Shown: positions 1 to 8,459, numbered from the stretch's first letter. The stretch is DNA of 64,000 nucleotides from Victivallales bacterium (GCA_017417585.1 JAFPYX010000015.1:1-64000), one strand, 5' to 3'. Notes: generated by a model from the letters alone, not told the origin. A program made the numbers and translations.

Positions 1-1
1 G

Positions 2-181
2 GACATCCGCCCCTTCCGCAAGGACGTCCTGGCGAAACTCTACGGCGGGGACGTCACCCGCAAGCAGAAAGTCCTCAAGAAGCAGAAGGAGGGCAAGAAG
101 CGCATGAAGCTCTACGGCAGCGTGAACATCCCGCAGGAGGCCTTCATCGCCGTCCTGCGCAACGACGAGGAGAACAAATGA
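2..181 (+). CDS. lepA: Elongation factor 4 (LepA), C-terminal fragment
   Basis: The window opens inside this gene; only the last 59 residues are present. They contain the basic run [17 protein letters not shown] followed by a short [11 protein letters not shown] segment, which is the characteristic RNA-binding C-terminal tail of LepA, the ribosome-associated GTPase (EF4). The GTPase domains lie upstream of the window. The stop codon overlaps the next ATG as ATGA (178-181), which suggests translational coupling to the signal peptidase gene. A lepA-lepB pair is a common bacterial arrangement. Confidence 0.93.
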   Translation, partial: DIRPFRKDVLAKLYGGDVTRKQKVLKKQKEGKKRMKLYGSVNIPQEAFIAVLRNDEENK

Positions 182-348
182 ACATGTCACTCTTCTTCGT
201 TCTTCTCCTGGATGTTCTCCTGATTTACTTTTTCTTCGGGAGCAACATCGTTGAATGGCTGACGCCCCCATCGCGCCGCCCGCGCCGTCAGCTCAAAGAG
301 CAAGTGAAGTCACAAGGGGATTGTTGCACCGCAATTTGGATTTGCTAA
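178..348 (+). CDS. Probable true N-terminus of signal peptidase I, out of frame with the rest
   Basis: A 56-codon ORF starts at the ATGA overlap with lepA. It encodes one membrane helix (about residues 4-22) and then a basic stretch, [16 protein letters not shown]. That is the topology of the first transmembrane segment and cytoplasmic loop of LepB. The ORF runs into unnatural sequence after about position 315, just where frame 0 begins to read [13 protein letters not shown] infer that this ORF and the 255-1469 ORF were one gene, joined near the GGGG run at 316-319. The alternative is an independent small membrane peptide. Confidence 0.6.
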   Translation: MNMSLFFVLLLDVLLIYFFFGSNIVEWLTPPSRRPRRQLKEQVKSQGDCCTAIWIC

Positions 349-1469
349 GCACCAGTCAAACCGCTACCGGCGAGGGGCTGTTAGGCGAATGCACGGTGAG
401 GTTGACGGACGCAAAGACGGTCACGGTCTCAGAACTGAAGGACCTGACCGCCAAAATCGACAAATTCCTTCTGAGCCTGCCTTTGCCCAGAAAAATGGCC
501 TCCGTGCGGAATTTCTTCGAGGTCCTGGTCGTCGCCTTTGGTGTAGCCTTTTCCCTGCGTTCATTGTTCATCGGGCCCTTCGGCATTCCCACCGGCTCCA
601 TGCAACCAACCTTGTACGGGATTCACTACATCCGCAGTGAAGCCCCCCAAGACGTCTCCTTGCCACGGCGCATCTTCGACTACTTGAATTATTCCCAACG
701 GCACCTGCGCTTCGTCGCTCCTGCCGACGGGCAATTGGATTACCTTGATCTCCAGGCAGCCAGGTCGATGCCTTTTTTCCCGAACACGCTTTTAACCTAC
801 CGATCCGACCAAGGGCAGGCATACCACTGGCTTTTCCCGGCCACGCCGACCGACACCCAGAAAGCCATCCTGGAGGAATACTCCGCGCAATTCCAAGCCA
901 AGGCCTTGATGCCATGGGAAGGCCCGCCGCAATTGAAGTTCAGACAAGGCGATGTGGTTTTCAATGGCGTCATGGAACTCGGAGACCATCTTTTTGTCAA
1001 CCGCCTCAGCCTTGCCTTCAAGAATCCCCGCCGTGGACAGATCATGGTTTTCGATACCGACGGGATTGAGTACAACGGCTCTCCTTTGGCAGGGCAATAC
1101 TACATCAAGCGCCTTGTTGGACTGCCAGGGGATACCTTGAAAATCCAGGACCGTTCCCTTTGGGTGAAGCCCGCAGGAGAGACCGAGTTCCACAAATTGG
1201 ATGTCCAGGACTCGCCTGGATTTGCCAAGATCAACTCGCAAGCCAACGGATATCGCGGATACGCCGCCATTTCCACGGCCAAATACCTGCGTTTCGACGG
1301 CGAGGAATTCACCGTCCCCGACGAACACTACTTCATGCTCGGAGACAATACGGAGAATAGCCTGGACAGCAGGTTCTGGGGGGCGGTGCCCCGCAAAAAC
1401 CTCGTCGGCAGCCCCTGTTTTGTGTGGTGGCCCTTCTCGAATCGCTTTGGCCTGGTGGACAACAACTGA
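255..1469 (+). CDS. lepB: Signal peptidase I (leader peptidase)
   Basis: This serine-lysine protease cleaves signal peptides from exported proteins at the outer face of the inner membrane. Numbering from the ATG at 255: a membrane helix at about 86-106, the nucleophile motif GIPTGSMQPT (Ser115), the general-base region YYIKRLVGLPGD (Lys285), and the C-terminal box GDNTENSLDSRFWG (363-376). The protein is longer than E. coli LepB, with a spacer of roughly 130 residues between Ser115 and the next conserved box. The ATG at 255 directly follows a TGA in the same frame, and the first ~20 residues ([14 protein letters not shown]...) look like an out-of-frame reading. The authentic start is probably at 178 with a -1 frame change. 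Catalytic residues are intact, so the enzyme is probably functional unless the frame change is real. Confidence 0.9.
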   Translation: MADAPIAPPAPSAQRASEVTRGLLHRNLDLLSTSQTATGEGLLGECTVRLTDAKTVTVSELKDLTAKIDKFLLSLPLPRKMASVRNFFEVLVVAFGVAFSLRSLFIGPFGIPTGSMQPTLYGIHYIRSEAPQDVSLPRRIFDYLNYSQRHLRFVAPADGQLDYLDLQAARSMPFFPNTLLTYRSDQGQAYHWLFPATPTDTQKAILEEYSAQFQAKALMPWEGPPQLKFRQGDVVFNGVMELGDHLFVNRLSLAFKNPRRGQIMVFDTDGIEYNGSPLAGQYYIKRLVGLPGDTLKIQDRSLWVKPAGETEFHKLDVQDSPGFAKINSQANGYRGYAAISTAKYLRFDGEEFTVPDEHYFMLGDNTENSLDSRFWGAVPRKNLVGSPCFVWWPFSNRFGLVDNN

Positions 1470-1514
1470 AAAGCCACTCCTACCAATAACCCCCCATAAG
1501 TTCAAAACTTCATT

Positions 1515-2249
1515 ATGGCTATTGAAAATCAATACCTTTTCCGCATTGGCGACGGTCCAGAACAGGGGCCGTATGACGAAAAGTCCATGATTGCCCTTGC
1601 GCAAAACGGTGAAATCCCCCATGATGCCAAAATCCGCAGCACCCTTCTGCCCATCTGGACAAAGGCGCGCGAGGTGGATTTCCTAAAAGACATTTACCGC
1701 GAGTTGCTTTTGAAGATGGCGGAGCAGTACAGCCTGTCTGACAAGGCAAAATTGGAAGCCCGGCTTCAAATGCGCGGCGACTATGATCCTCTTGCCACCG
1801 CACTTTCGCAGGAAGGCATCACCTACGAGGCGACAACGCCAATCGCCCGAACTTTGGCTGCCGTTACCGACTTGCTGGTGGAAAGCGTAGGCGCTCTTGT
1901 CATTATGTTCCTTTGTTGGCTGTTGGTATGCATACATATCCTCCCCAACTTCCTTGCAATGTATGTCTTCCTTTTTTTGGTCTGGAGCGGCATTTCCATC
2001 TACAACATCTGGATGTTGAACGTGTACGGCCAGACCTACGGAATGCGTTTCTGGGGACTGGTTGCAATTACAGCAGACAAACGCCCAGTCTACTGTTGCC
2101 GCGCGTACTGGTATTTTCTCCTGACATGCCTTTTTGGAGTATTAACTCCTTTTACCTGGCTCTGCACTGGAGGACGTTTTTCTTTGCAAGAGTACCTGAC
2201 TGGCCTGCGCATCAAGCGCATCCATATCGCCCGTATCAGCATCCGGTAG
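1515..2249 (+). CDS. GYF_2 and RDD domain membrane protein
   Basis: Residues ~5-55 (YLFRIGDGPEQGPYDEKSM and onward) match the bacterial GYF_2 domain, whose hallmark is a G-P-x-G-P-Y pattern. Residues ~105-230 form an RDD-type membrane domain, with ARTLAAVTDLL at its start and several hydrophobic helices. RDD proteins are small integral membrane proteins of uncertain role; some have been linked to ion exchange. The GYF_2 domain is presumably cytoplasmic and binds proline-rich peptides. The gene sits between lepB and an LptF/G-type permease on the same strand, so a role in envelope biogenesis is possible but not shown. There is no clear Shine-Dalgarno sequence before the ATG. Confidence 0.75.
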   Translation: MAIENQYLFRIGDGPEQGPYDEKSMIALAQNGEIPHDAKIRSTLLPIWTKAREVDFLKDIYRELLLKMAEQYSLSDKAKLEARLQMRGDYDPLATALSQEGITYEATTPIARTLAAVTDLLVESVGALVIMFLCWLLVCIHILPNFLAMYVFLFLVWSGISIYNIWMLNVYGQTYGMRFWGLVAITADKRPVYCCRAYWYFLLTCLFGVLTPFTWLCTGGRFSLQEYLTGLRIKRIHIARISIR

Positions 2250-2268
2250 ACTCTATCTTCATTCTTCA

Positions 2269-3585
2269 TTGCCAACTGCCAATTCACAATCGAAACGGTG
2301 CCTGCCATGGCGTCTGGGGTGTCATTTGCTGAGAGAAAGCACAGTGCCGATTTTTGGTGCCATTGCCATTCTCACCATGACATGCCTGTTGCTGTCGGTA
2401 TTCGATGACCTGCCGGACTTCCAAGGTGCCGACTTCTCGTTTCGAACCGAACTTCTCTATTTCCTGGCTCGTTCCCTGGATCCGCTGGAGACCATCTTCC
2501 CATTTGCGACTTTCCTAGGCGTAAGTTTTATGACCATCGTAAAAGGGAAAAACAGCGAATTGACCGCCATTCGTGCTGCGGGTCTCTCCTTGCTAGTCAC
2601 CGCCCTGCCCGTCTGGGGACTGTGTCTTTTCCTTTGTGGAGCCGAGATGTATTTGATGGAGGTGGTTAAACCCGCCGCCAACCGCTATGCCGATGAAGTT
2701 CGCGTTCAACTGGAACACCACAGGCAGCTGAAAAAGCGTTTGGATGCCAGAGTCAAGGAAGAACTGGAACGACAGTTGAAAGAACAAAATGGTGCAAATT
2801 CCGACAGAACAACGAGTTCCCGTGAAGAACAAATAGCGAAGGAAAATGAGATACGGAGAGCATTAGCGCACGTCGAAGCCAATTCAGGCAGCCACCCCAC
2901 TCGGCAAAAAGGCCAGAATGCGCTCTCATATTACAATGCGCAAAACCGCACCGAGTGGCAATTTGCGGATTTCCGTGTGGCAGAACCTTGTCACGGCATT
3001 GTCGTTTGGGTCACCGATACGTCAGGCCGGTTGCTTTCACGCCGCATAGCCCATCAGGCCCAGTATGACTCTGTCACTCAAAAATGGCTTTTCCAGGGAG
3101 GAGAGACGGTTCAATTTGAATATTTGGAAACAGATGAATTGCCCCATCCTTCCAGCATAGTTCGTCACGGAGACGATGAAATCACCCAGATGCCGTATGC
3201 CGAGACGCCTCAGGAAATCGAGTTACTGCATCATCAGCCAGATGAGTTGAACCTGAAAGGCTTGATTCGCATGCTTCGTTTTGCCGACCGACTACCGGAT
3301 GCGCGCCGGCGCTTTGTCCGCACCATGGTTGCCTACCGTTTATTCTATCCTCTTTCCACGCTCGTTGCCGGATTGCTGGGGTTCGCGCTTACCATCACCC
3401 AAGGTCGTAAAAGCGCCATCACAGGCTTTGTCATTGCGGCAGTTTTGTTGATGTTCTACTATTCTTTTGCTCAACAAGCTGTAGTAATGGGACGTTCCGG
3501 ACTACTTTCACCATTTGCAGCCGGGGCCCTGCCAACCATCCTCGCATTGAGCGGAAGCCTCCTTTTGGCCTGGAAGCGTCAGTAG
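2269..3585 (+). CDS. LptF/LptG (YjgP/YjgQ) family permease
   Basis: This matches the transmembrane component of the lipopolysaccharide transport ABC system (LptBFG), which extracts LPS from the inner membrane. An N-terminal helix block (about residues 28-125) and a C-terminal helix block (about 345-435) flank a soluble domain, as in the family. Residues ~140-215 of that domain are unusually charged and helix-prone (KKRLDARVKEELERQLKEQ), which is atypical for the usual beta-jellyroll. The listed start is TTG at 2269. Family-like sequence only begins near LLREST (about residue 21), so the start is uncertain. Whether this is LptF or LptG cannot be decided here. Confidence 0.8.
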   Translation: MPTANSQSKRCLPWRLGCHLLRESTVPIFGAIAILTMTCLLLSVFDDLPDFQGADFSFRTELLYFLARSLDPLETIFPFATFLGVSFMTIVKGKNSELTAIRAAGLSLLVTALPVWGLCLFLCGAEMYLMEVVKPAANRYADEVRVQLEHHRQLKKRLDARVKEELERQLKEQNGANSDRTTSSREEQIAKENEIRRALAHVEANSGSHPTRQKGQNALSYYNAQNRTEWQFADFRVAEPCHGIVVWVTDTSGRLLSRRIAHQAQYDSVTQKWLFQGGETVQFEYLETDELPHPSSIVRHGDDEITQMPYAETPQEIELLHHQPDELNLKGLIRMLRFADRLPDARRRFVRTMVAYRLFYPLSTLVAGLLGFALTITQGRKSAITGFVIAAVLLMFYYSFAQQAVVMGRSGLLSPFAAGALPTILALSGSLLLAWKRQ

Positions 3586-3645
3586 GTATCTGTCTTTTTG
3601 CACAGATTCCAACTTTTTTCCGCCATTGCGATATAGTAATTTGTT

Positions 3646-4893
3646 ATGTCCACCAAACCCGACCATCAACGCATCGTCATCACTGGCGTAGGGCTGACCG
3701 CCCCCAACGCCAATGGGCTGACTGACTTCCGGAATGCGCTGCTGCATGGCGTATCCGGTGTCAAGTCCCTGGAGATGCGGTATTTCGGCACCGCTCCGGC
3801 GGGGCTTTGTGATTTCGATGCAACCAAATACCAGAAGCGCAAGGACATTCGCAACGGCACGCGGGCTGGCTCCATCGCCATCTATGCGACCGGCGAGGCC
3901 CTTGCCGATGCAGGGTTGTCACTAGAGCAACTGGATCCAGAGCGAACGGGCGTCTTCCTCGGCATCACCGAACACGGCAACGTCGAGACCGAGAATGAAA
4001 TCTACGAGATTTCACAGTACAACTACGACACCGCGATCTGGAGCCACCACCACAACCCACGCACGGTCGCCAACAACCCCGCAGGAGAGGTCACGGTGCG
4101 CTTTGGCATCACTGGCCCCCACTACACGGTCGGCGCCGCCTGCGCGGCAGGAAATCTAGGCTTGGTCACAGGTGCCCAGCAACTGCTTCTGGGCGAGGTG
4201 GATCTCGCTCTGGCCGGCGGCGTTTCCGAAAGCCCACGCACCTTCGGTATCTTTGCCGCATTCAAGAGCCAAGGTGCGCTTGCACACGCCGATGACCCGG
4301 CCAAAGCAAGCCGCCCCTTCGACCTGGCGCGCAACGGCATCGTGGTCTCCGAAGGCGGCGCCGTCTATGTGCTGGAGCGTCTGGATCGCGCCAAGGAGCG
4401 CAATGCGAAGATCTACGGCGAACTGGTGGGCTGGTGCTACAACTCCGATGCCACGGACACCGTTCTGCCGAACTCCGAGCGGCAGGCGCAATGCGTCCGG
4501 AAGGCTCTGACGATGGCAGGCCTGGCTCCACAGGATATTTCCATTGTGAACACCCACGCCACTGGCACCAAGCTCGGCGACATCAAGGAGTGCGCCGCGC
4601 TCCGTGAGGTCTTCGGCGATTCCTGCCCCAACACCTATTTCAACAACACCAAAAGCTTTATCGGGCACTGCATGGGAGCCGCCGCCGCGCTCGAACTGGC
4701 GGGAAACCTCCCGTCCTTCGACGACGGCTTCGTCCATCCCACTATCAACGTCGATCAGCTCGATCCGGAGTGCGCCTTGCCGAATCTCGTTTTAAATGAA
4801 CCAGTTTCCGCATCGGTCACCACGATTCTGAACAACTCCTTCGGGATGCTCGGCATCAACTGCGTCACCATCGTCACCAAGTACCAAGAATAA
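3646..4893 (+). CDS. Beta-ketoacyl-ACP synthase (FabF/KAS II-like)
   Basis: This enzyme condenses acyl thioesters with malonyl-ACP. The thiolase-fold catalytic triad is complete: Cys166 in GAACAAGNLG, His304 in NTHATGTKLGD and His341 in SFIGHCMGAA. The length of 415 residues is normal for KAS II. An acyl carrier protein gene follows after 12 bases, so the two are probably co-expressed. No other fatty-acid synthesis gene (fabD, fabG, fabZ) is nearby, so the pair may serve a specialised acyl chain or simply be a dispersed fab locus. The start codon has no Shine-Dalgarno sequence but is preceded eight bases away by TATAGT (3632-3637). Confidence 0.9.
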   Translation: MSTKPDHQRIVITGVGLTAPNANGLTDFRNALLHGVSGVKSLEMRYFGTAPAGLCDFDATKYQKRKDIRNGTRAGSIAIYATGEALADAGLSLEQLDPERTGVFLGITEHGNVETENEIYEISQYNYDTAIWSHHHNPRTVANNPAGEVTVRFGITGPHYTVGAACAAGNLGLVTGAQQLLLGEVDLALAGGVSESPRTFGIFAAFKSQGALAHADDPAKASRPFDLARNGIVVSEGGAVYVLERLDRAKERNAKIYGELVGWCYNSDATDTVLPNSERQAQCVRKALTMAGLAPQDISIVNTHATGTKLGDIKECAALREVFGDSCPNTYFNNTKSFIGHCMGAAAALELAGNLPSFDDGFVHPTINVDQLDPECALPNLVLNEPVSASVTTILNNSFGMLGINCVTIVTKYQE

Positions 4894-4905
4894 CCTGCAA
4901 CCACC

Positions 4906-5151
4906 ATGACACGCCCCGAAATCCAAACCGCTATGATTGAAATCCTCTCCGACATCAACCCCGATGTGGACTGGAACTCATTTGGCCCCGAAGATTCCCT
5001 CCGCGGAACCCTTGAATCCATGGATTTTCTGGATGTGGTCATGGAACTTCGCAAGCGCTACCACGTCGAGGTCCCTGAAGCCGACTATGGAAAGCTCGCC
5101 ACGATGAAGGGGTGCGTGGACTACCTCGAACCATTTTTGGGAACGAAGTAG
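4906..5151 (+). CDS. Acyl carrier protein
   Basis: An 81-residue acidic helical protein that follows the ketosynthase by 12 bases. The serine expected to carry 4'-phosphopantetheine is Ser38 in LESMDFLDVVMEL. The usual D-S-L signature is replaced by E-S-M, so this is a divergent carrier protein rather than a textbook AcpP. It presumably shuttles acyl intermediates to the adjacent synthase. A second, canonical AcpP is likely elsewhere in the genome, but that is inference. Confidence 0.85.
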   Translation: MTRPEIQTAMIEILSDINPDVDWNSFGPEDSLRGTLESMDFLDVVMELRKRYHVEVPEADYGKLATMKGCVDYLEPFLGTK

Positions 5152-5208
5152 TTTAATAAATAATTTTACTTCTTAATTACAAATAAGTTAAACATAATTT
5201 TTTTACAC

Positions 5209-5219
5209 GGAGGAAGACA
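5209..5219 (+). promoter_or_regulatory. Strong Shine-Dalgarno for thyX
   Basis: GGAGG at 5209-5213 lies six bases before the ATG at 5220. It stands out because most neighbouring genes lack such a site. The preceding 50 bases are very A/T-rich and probably contain the thyX promoter. Confidence 0.7.
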
Positions 5220-5912
5220 ATGCCGGAACTGCAAAGCGTGAACGTCCCCCCACCGAACCACCGCATGGTGCTGGGCGGACAGGGTTGGATCGGACTGGTG
5301 GACCAGATGGGCACCGAGGCAAGCATCGTCAATGCGGCGCGCGTCTCCTTCGGCAAGATGCGCACGGAGATGGATGAGCGGGATGTGAAGCTCGTCAAGT
5401 ACCTGATCGCCAACCACCACAACACCCCGTTGGAGCATGTGGTCTTCACCTTCCTGGTACACTGTCCGCTCTTCGTGCGCTCCCAGTGGCATCGCCACCG
5501 CACTTGGTCCTACAACGAAATCTCCCGCCGATACACGGAAGTGGACCTGGACTTCTACGTCCCGCCGGAAATTCACGCCCAGGCGGACAACGACCGCCAG
5601 GCATCCGTCACCGCCCCTGCGACACTCGACCAGGCAGCCGCCAAGGCGGCGATTGATGCCGCCAACAAGGCCTCGCTGAAAGCTTACGAGGACCTCCTGA
5701 CCGCCGGCGTCTGCCGCGAACAGGCTCGCGGCGTCCTCTCCCAGAATCTCATGACCACCTTCTGGGGTACAGTTGATCTCTCCAACTTGCTGAAATTTAT
5801 CGAGTTGCGTTCCAGTGAACACGCTCAGTGGGAAATCCGCCAGTACTCCGACGCCATCAAGGAACTCATCGCCCCCGTGATTCCCAACGTCGCCAAGGTG
5901 ATGGGCTGGTAA
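5220..5912 (+). CDS. thyX: FAD-dependent thymidylate synthase ThyX
   Basis: ThyX makes dTMP from dUMP using methylene-tetrahydrofolate, with FAD and NADPH as the reductant system. The diagnostic ThyX motif RHR-x7-S is present: Arg92-His93-Arg94, then Ser102. The length of 230 residues is normal. The gene has its own strong ribosome-binding site and is closed by a strong intrinsic terminator (5923-5958), so it is probably a single-gene transcript. ThyX in place of ThyA is common in anaerobes and PVC bacteria. Confidence 0.96.
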   Translation: MPELQSVNVPPPNHRMVLGGQGWIGLVDQMGTEASIVNAARVSFGKMRTEMDERDVKLVKYLIANHHNTPLEHVVFTFLVHCPLFVRSQWHRHRTWSYNEISRRYTEVDLDFYVPPEIHAQADNDRQASVTAPATLDQAAAKAAIDAANKASLKAYEDLLTAGVCREQARGVLSQNLMTTFWGTVDLSNLLKFIELRSSEHAQWEIRQYSDAIKELIAPVIPNVAKVMGW

Positions 5913-5922
5913 CCAACATTCC

Positions 5923-5958
5923 GGAAATCCGGCCACTCCTGCCGGATTTCCCTTTTTT
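5923..5958 (+). terminator. Intrinsic terminator after thyX
   Basis: A perfect 11-bp stem (GGAAATCCGGC / GCCGGATTTCC) with a 7-base loop is followed by one C and six T's. Confidence 0.9.
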
Positions 5959-5979
5959 GCCGAAACTTCCTATTATTTC

Positions 5980-7944
5980 ATGGATATTATCCTCGCCAAT
6001 GGCGAGTTCCCGCAGGACCGCCAGTGCCTCAATGCGTTGCGGAACGCCACGCATCTGGTCTGCAGTGACGGCGCGGCAGTCGCACTGGCCGCCAGCGGAA
6101 TCCGTGAGCCGGATGCCATCGTCGGCGACCTCGACAGTATTCCCGAGGCACTGAAGCGACGCTTCGCCGACCGCCTCCACCACGAGGCAGAACAGGAGAC
6201 CAACGACCTCGCCAAGGCCTTTCGCTTCTGCGTCCGGCAGGGGTGGATCGACCACCTTGTCATCCTCGGGGCAATGGGCCGACGCGACGACCATGCCATC
6301 GGGAATCTCGCCCTCCTGCTGGATTTCGCACAGACCAACCCCGACATCCAGCTTTGGACGGACTACGGATATTTTCAAGTTCTGACACACAGCGAGACGC
6401 TTTCCTCCACACCCGGCGAGCAGCTCTCCATCTTCTCGCCCGACCCAACCATGCCAATTACCACCTCTGGGCTGCGCTATCCGCTTGACGCCCAGCCGCT
6501 GGAGAAATTCTGGAGCGGCACGCTCAACGAATGCGACGGGACTTCCTTCCGTCTAGAATTCCACGGCCCCACGCCACTGCTCCTCTACCGTCCGTGGTCT
6601 CGAGCCGCAGTCAAGCACCCCCTCGCCATCGCCCCTCGCCTTCCGTGGCGCAGGGTTCATCTCCTCGGTGTCGGCGGTGTGGGCGTATCGGGCCTTGCGC
6701 AGATTCTGCTGGACGCAGGAGTTGAGGTCTCTGGCTCGGACGCCCAGGACTCCGCCTACGTCAAACGGCTCCGTGAGCAAGGCGCTCAAATCTTCATCGG
6801 GCACCGCGCGGAGAATCTCCCCGCCGACACCGAACTGGTGGTCTATTCGGCGGCGGTGCCTGCAACGAACCCCGAACGTCAGAAGGCACTCCGACGGGGC
6901 ATCCCGCAATGCCGACGCGGACAGTTCCTCGCACGGCTGGCACCCTACTTCCGCCGCGTCATTGCAGTCTCTGGCAGCCACGGCAAGACCACCACCACCG
7001 CGATGTTGGCGCATATTCTCCGAGAACGTGGACTGAATCCGGGCTACCTGGTGGGCGGCATTGTCAACGGCTGGGAGCGTTCCGCCGCCGCTGGCTCTTG
7101 GGAACTCCTGGTCACCGAAGTCGATGAAAGCGACCGCTCGCAGGAACTCATGCTTCCTTTCCTTTCCATTATATTGAATATCGACGACGACCACTCCTGG
7201 GGCATCGGTGGAACTGCCGGACTCGAAGAGTGCTTTGCACGACTTGCCTCGCAATCGCTTCAGACCCTGACGTGGGACACACCCGACCTTCAGCGCATCC
7301 TCCACGACGCGCCGTCGCTCACCACCCTACCCCTGAACGCCGGAGAGGATTCCGCATTGACCGCCCTACCCCTCCATGGCACGCACAACCGGCAGGACGC
7401 CGCAATTGCCATCGCCGCCGCCGAACTGCTTGGCGTCCCCCACGAGGATGCAATCGTTGCCCTGCGAAGTTTCCCCGGCGTCCAGCGACGACTTACCGTC
7501 CGTTGGCAGAGTGACGACCGCCAATGCGCCTTCGTTGATGACTACGCGCACCATCCCACGGAACTCTCCGCAAGCCTTCAAGCAATCAGAGAACAGTTTC
7601 CAAACCAACAACTTGTAGTCTATTTCCAGCCGCACCGTCCGGAACGCATCCTGCGCTACGGCAAGCGCTTTGCCGATATTCTCGCGCAGCAGACAGACCA
7701 GGCGGTCATCGTGAGACCCTTTCTCGCATGGGAGGACGAAATCGCCGATGCCAATCCCCAGGCCATCGTGGATGCCATCAATCAGACCAACCCCGCCAAG
7801 GCTCGCCTCTCCGATGCCCCGTGGGAACAACTCGCCCGTGAGATTGGTCAAATGCTTCAGAACTCCCCCACTCCGCTTGTCATCGCCGTCATCGGTGCCG
7901 GCGATATTGGCAAAATCGGAGCATTCTTCGAGGTGAAATCATGA
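5980..7944 (+). CDS. Thiamine pyrophosphokinase-MurC fusion protein
   Basis: One uninterrupted 654-codon ORF holds two complete enzymes. Residues 1-205 are thiamine pyrophosphokinase (ATP + thiamine to thiamine diphosphate), with VGDLDSIPE (48-56), QETNDLAKAF (72-81), GAMGRRDDHAIGN (97-109) and the thiamine-side motif GLRYPLD (164-170). Residues ~222-654 are MurC, the UDP-N-acetylmuramate:L-alanine ligase of peptidoglycan synthesis. They show the N-terminal Rossmann motif HLLGVGGVGVSGLAQ (227-241), the ATP loop SGSHGKTTTT (331-340) and the late Mur-ligase signature DDYAHHPTE. Both parts are cytoplasmic enzymes of normal or slightly compact size. No frameshift or stop separates them, and the linker (~206-221) is short. 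The fusion itself is the oddity. The stop codon overlaps the next ATG (7941). Confidence 0.9.
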   Translation: MDIILANGEFPQDRQCLNALRNATHLVCSDGAAVALAASGIREPDAIVGDLDSIPEALKRRFADRLHHEAEQETNDLAKAFRFCVRQGWIDHLVILGAMGRRDDHAIGNLALLLDFAQTNPDIQLWTDYGYFQVLTHSETLSSTPGEQLSIFSPDPTMPITTSGLRYPLDAQPLEKFWSGTLNECDGTSFRLEFHGPTPLLLYRPWSRAAVKHPLAIAPRLPWRRVHLLGVGGVGVSGLAQILLDAGVEVSGSDAQDSAYVKRLREQGAQIFIGHRAENLPADTELVVYSAAVPATNPERQKALRRGIPQCRRGQFLARLAPYFRRVIAVSGSHGKTTTTAMLAHILRERGLNPGYLVGGIVNGWERSAAAGSWELLVTEVDESDRSQELMLPFLSIILNIDDDHSWGIGGTAGLEECFARLASQSLQTLTWDTPDLQRILHDAPSLTTLPLNAGEDSALTALPLHGTHNRQDAAIAIAAAELLGVPHEDAIVALRSFPGVQRRLTVRWQSDDRQCAFVDDYAHHPTELSASLQAIREQFPNQQLVVYFQPHRPERILRYGKRFADILAQQTDQAVIVRPFLAWEDEIADANPQAIVDAINQTNPAKARLSDAPWEQLAREIGQMLQNSPTPLVIAVIGAGDIGKIGAFFEVKS

Positions 7945-8459
7945 AACTCCACATCACCCCAAAGGCAGTCTTCTATGTCCTCGTGGCGATCGGCATCGGC
8001 GTCGGAGCCTGGTACTGGCATTTCGTTCGTACACCGGAGTACCTCATCAAGAAGCAGATCCATGCGATTGCGGAGGATGTCAACAAGGCGCCTGGAGAGA
8101 CCAACACCGTCATGGGCTTCAAGATGGTCGCCTTCCTGAATCGCCTCGCCAACCACGTCGATGTCAGCGTCCATGGCATACCCATTGAGGGAGGTTTCTC
8201 CGGCGACGAGCTAGGCAGCCACGTCTCCCGAGGACGGATGTTCGCGGACATGATCTACCTCAAGCCCGTCGAAATCTATGTCACCCTGCTGGACGACACC
8301 CACGCCACTGCCGAATGCGAACTCATCGCCCGCGCCACCAGCAAGGAGGGCAGCTACCATCTGGACGAGGTTTACCACCTCCGCCTCTCCCTCGAACTCG
8401 ACAGCGCCAAGCATTGGGTTTTCACAGGTTTCCATGAATCTAAGTTCATGGAACGATGA
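7941..8459 (+). CDS. Membrane-anchored NTF2-like protein of unknown function
   Basis: The start codon overlaps the stop of the fusion gene (ATGA at 7941-7944), so translation is probably coupled. Residues ~9-27 form one N-terminal membrane anchor. The remaining ~140 residues look like an NTF2/SnoaL-type alpha-beta cone: N-terminal helices, then long beta segments such as KPVEIYVTLLDDTHATAECEL and VYHLRLSLELD. I do not recognise a named family. Coupling to a MurC domain suggests a link to the cell envelope, but that is inference. Confidence 0.7.
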   Translation: MKLHITPKAVFYVLVAIGIGVGAWYWHFVRTPEYLIKKQIHAIAEDVNKAPGETNTVMGFKMVAFLNRLANHVDVSVHGIPIEGGFSGDELGSHVSRGRMFADMIYLKPVEIYVTLLDDTHATAECELIARATSKEGSYHLDEVYHLRLSLELDSAKHWVFTGFHESKFMER

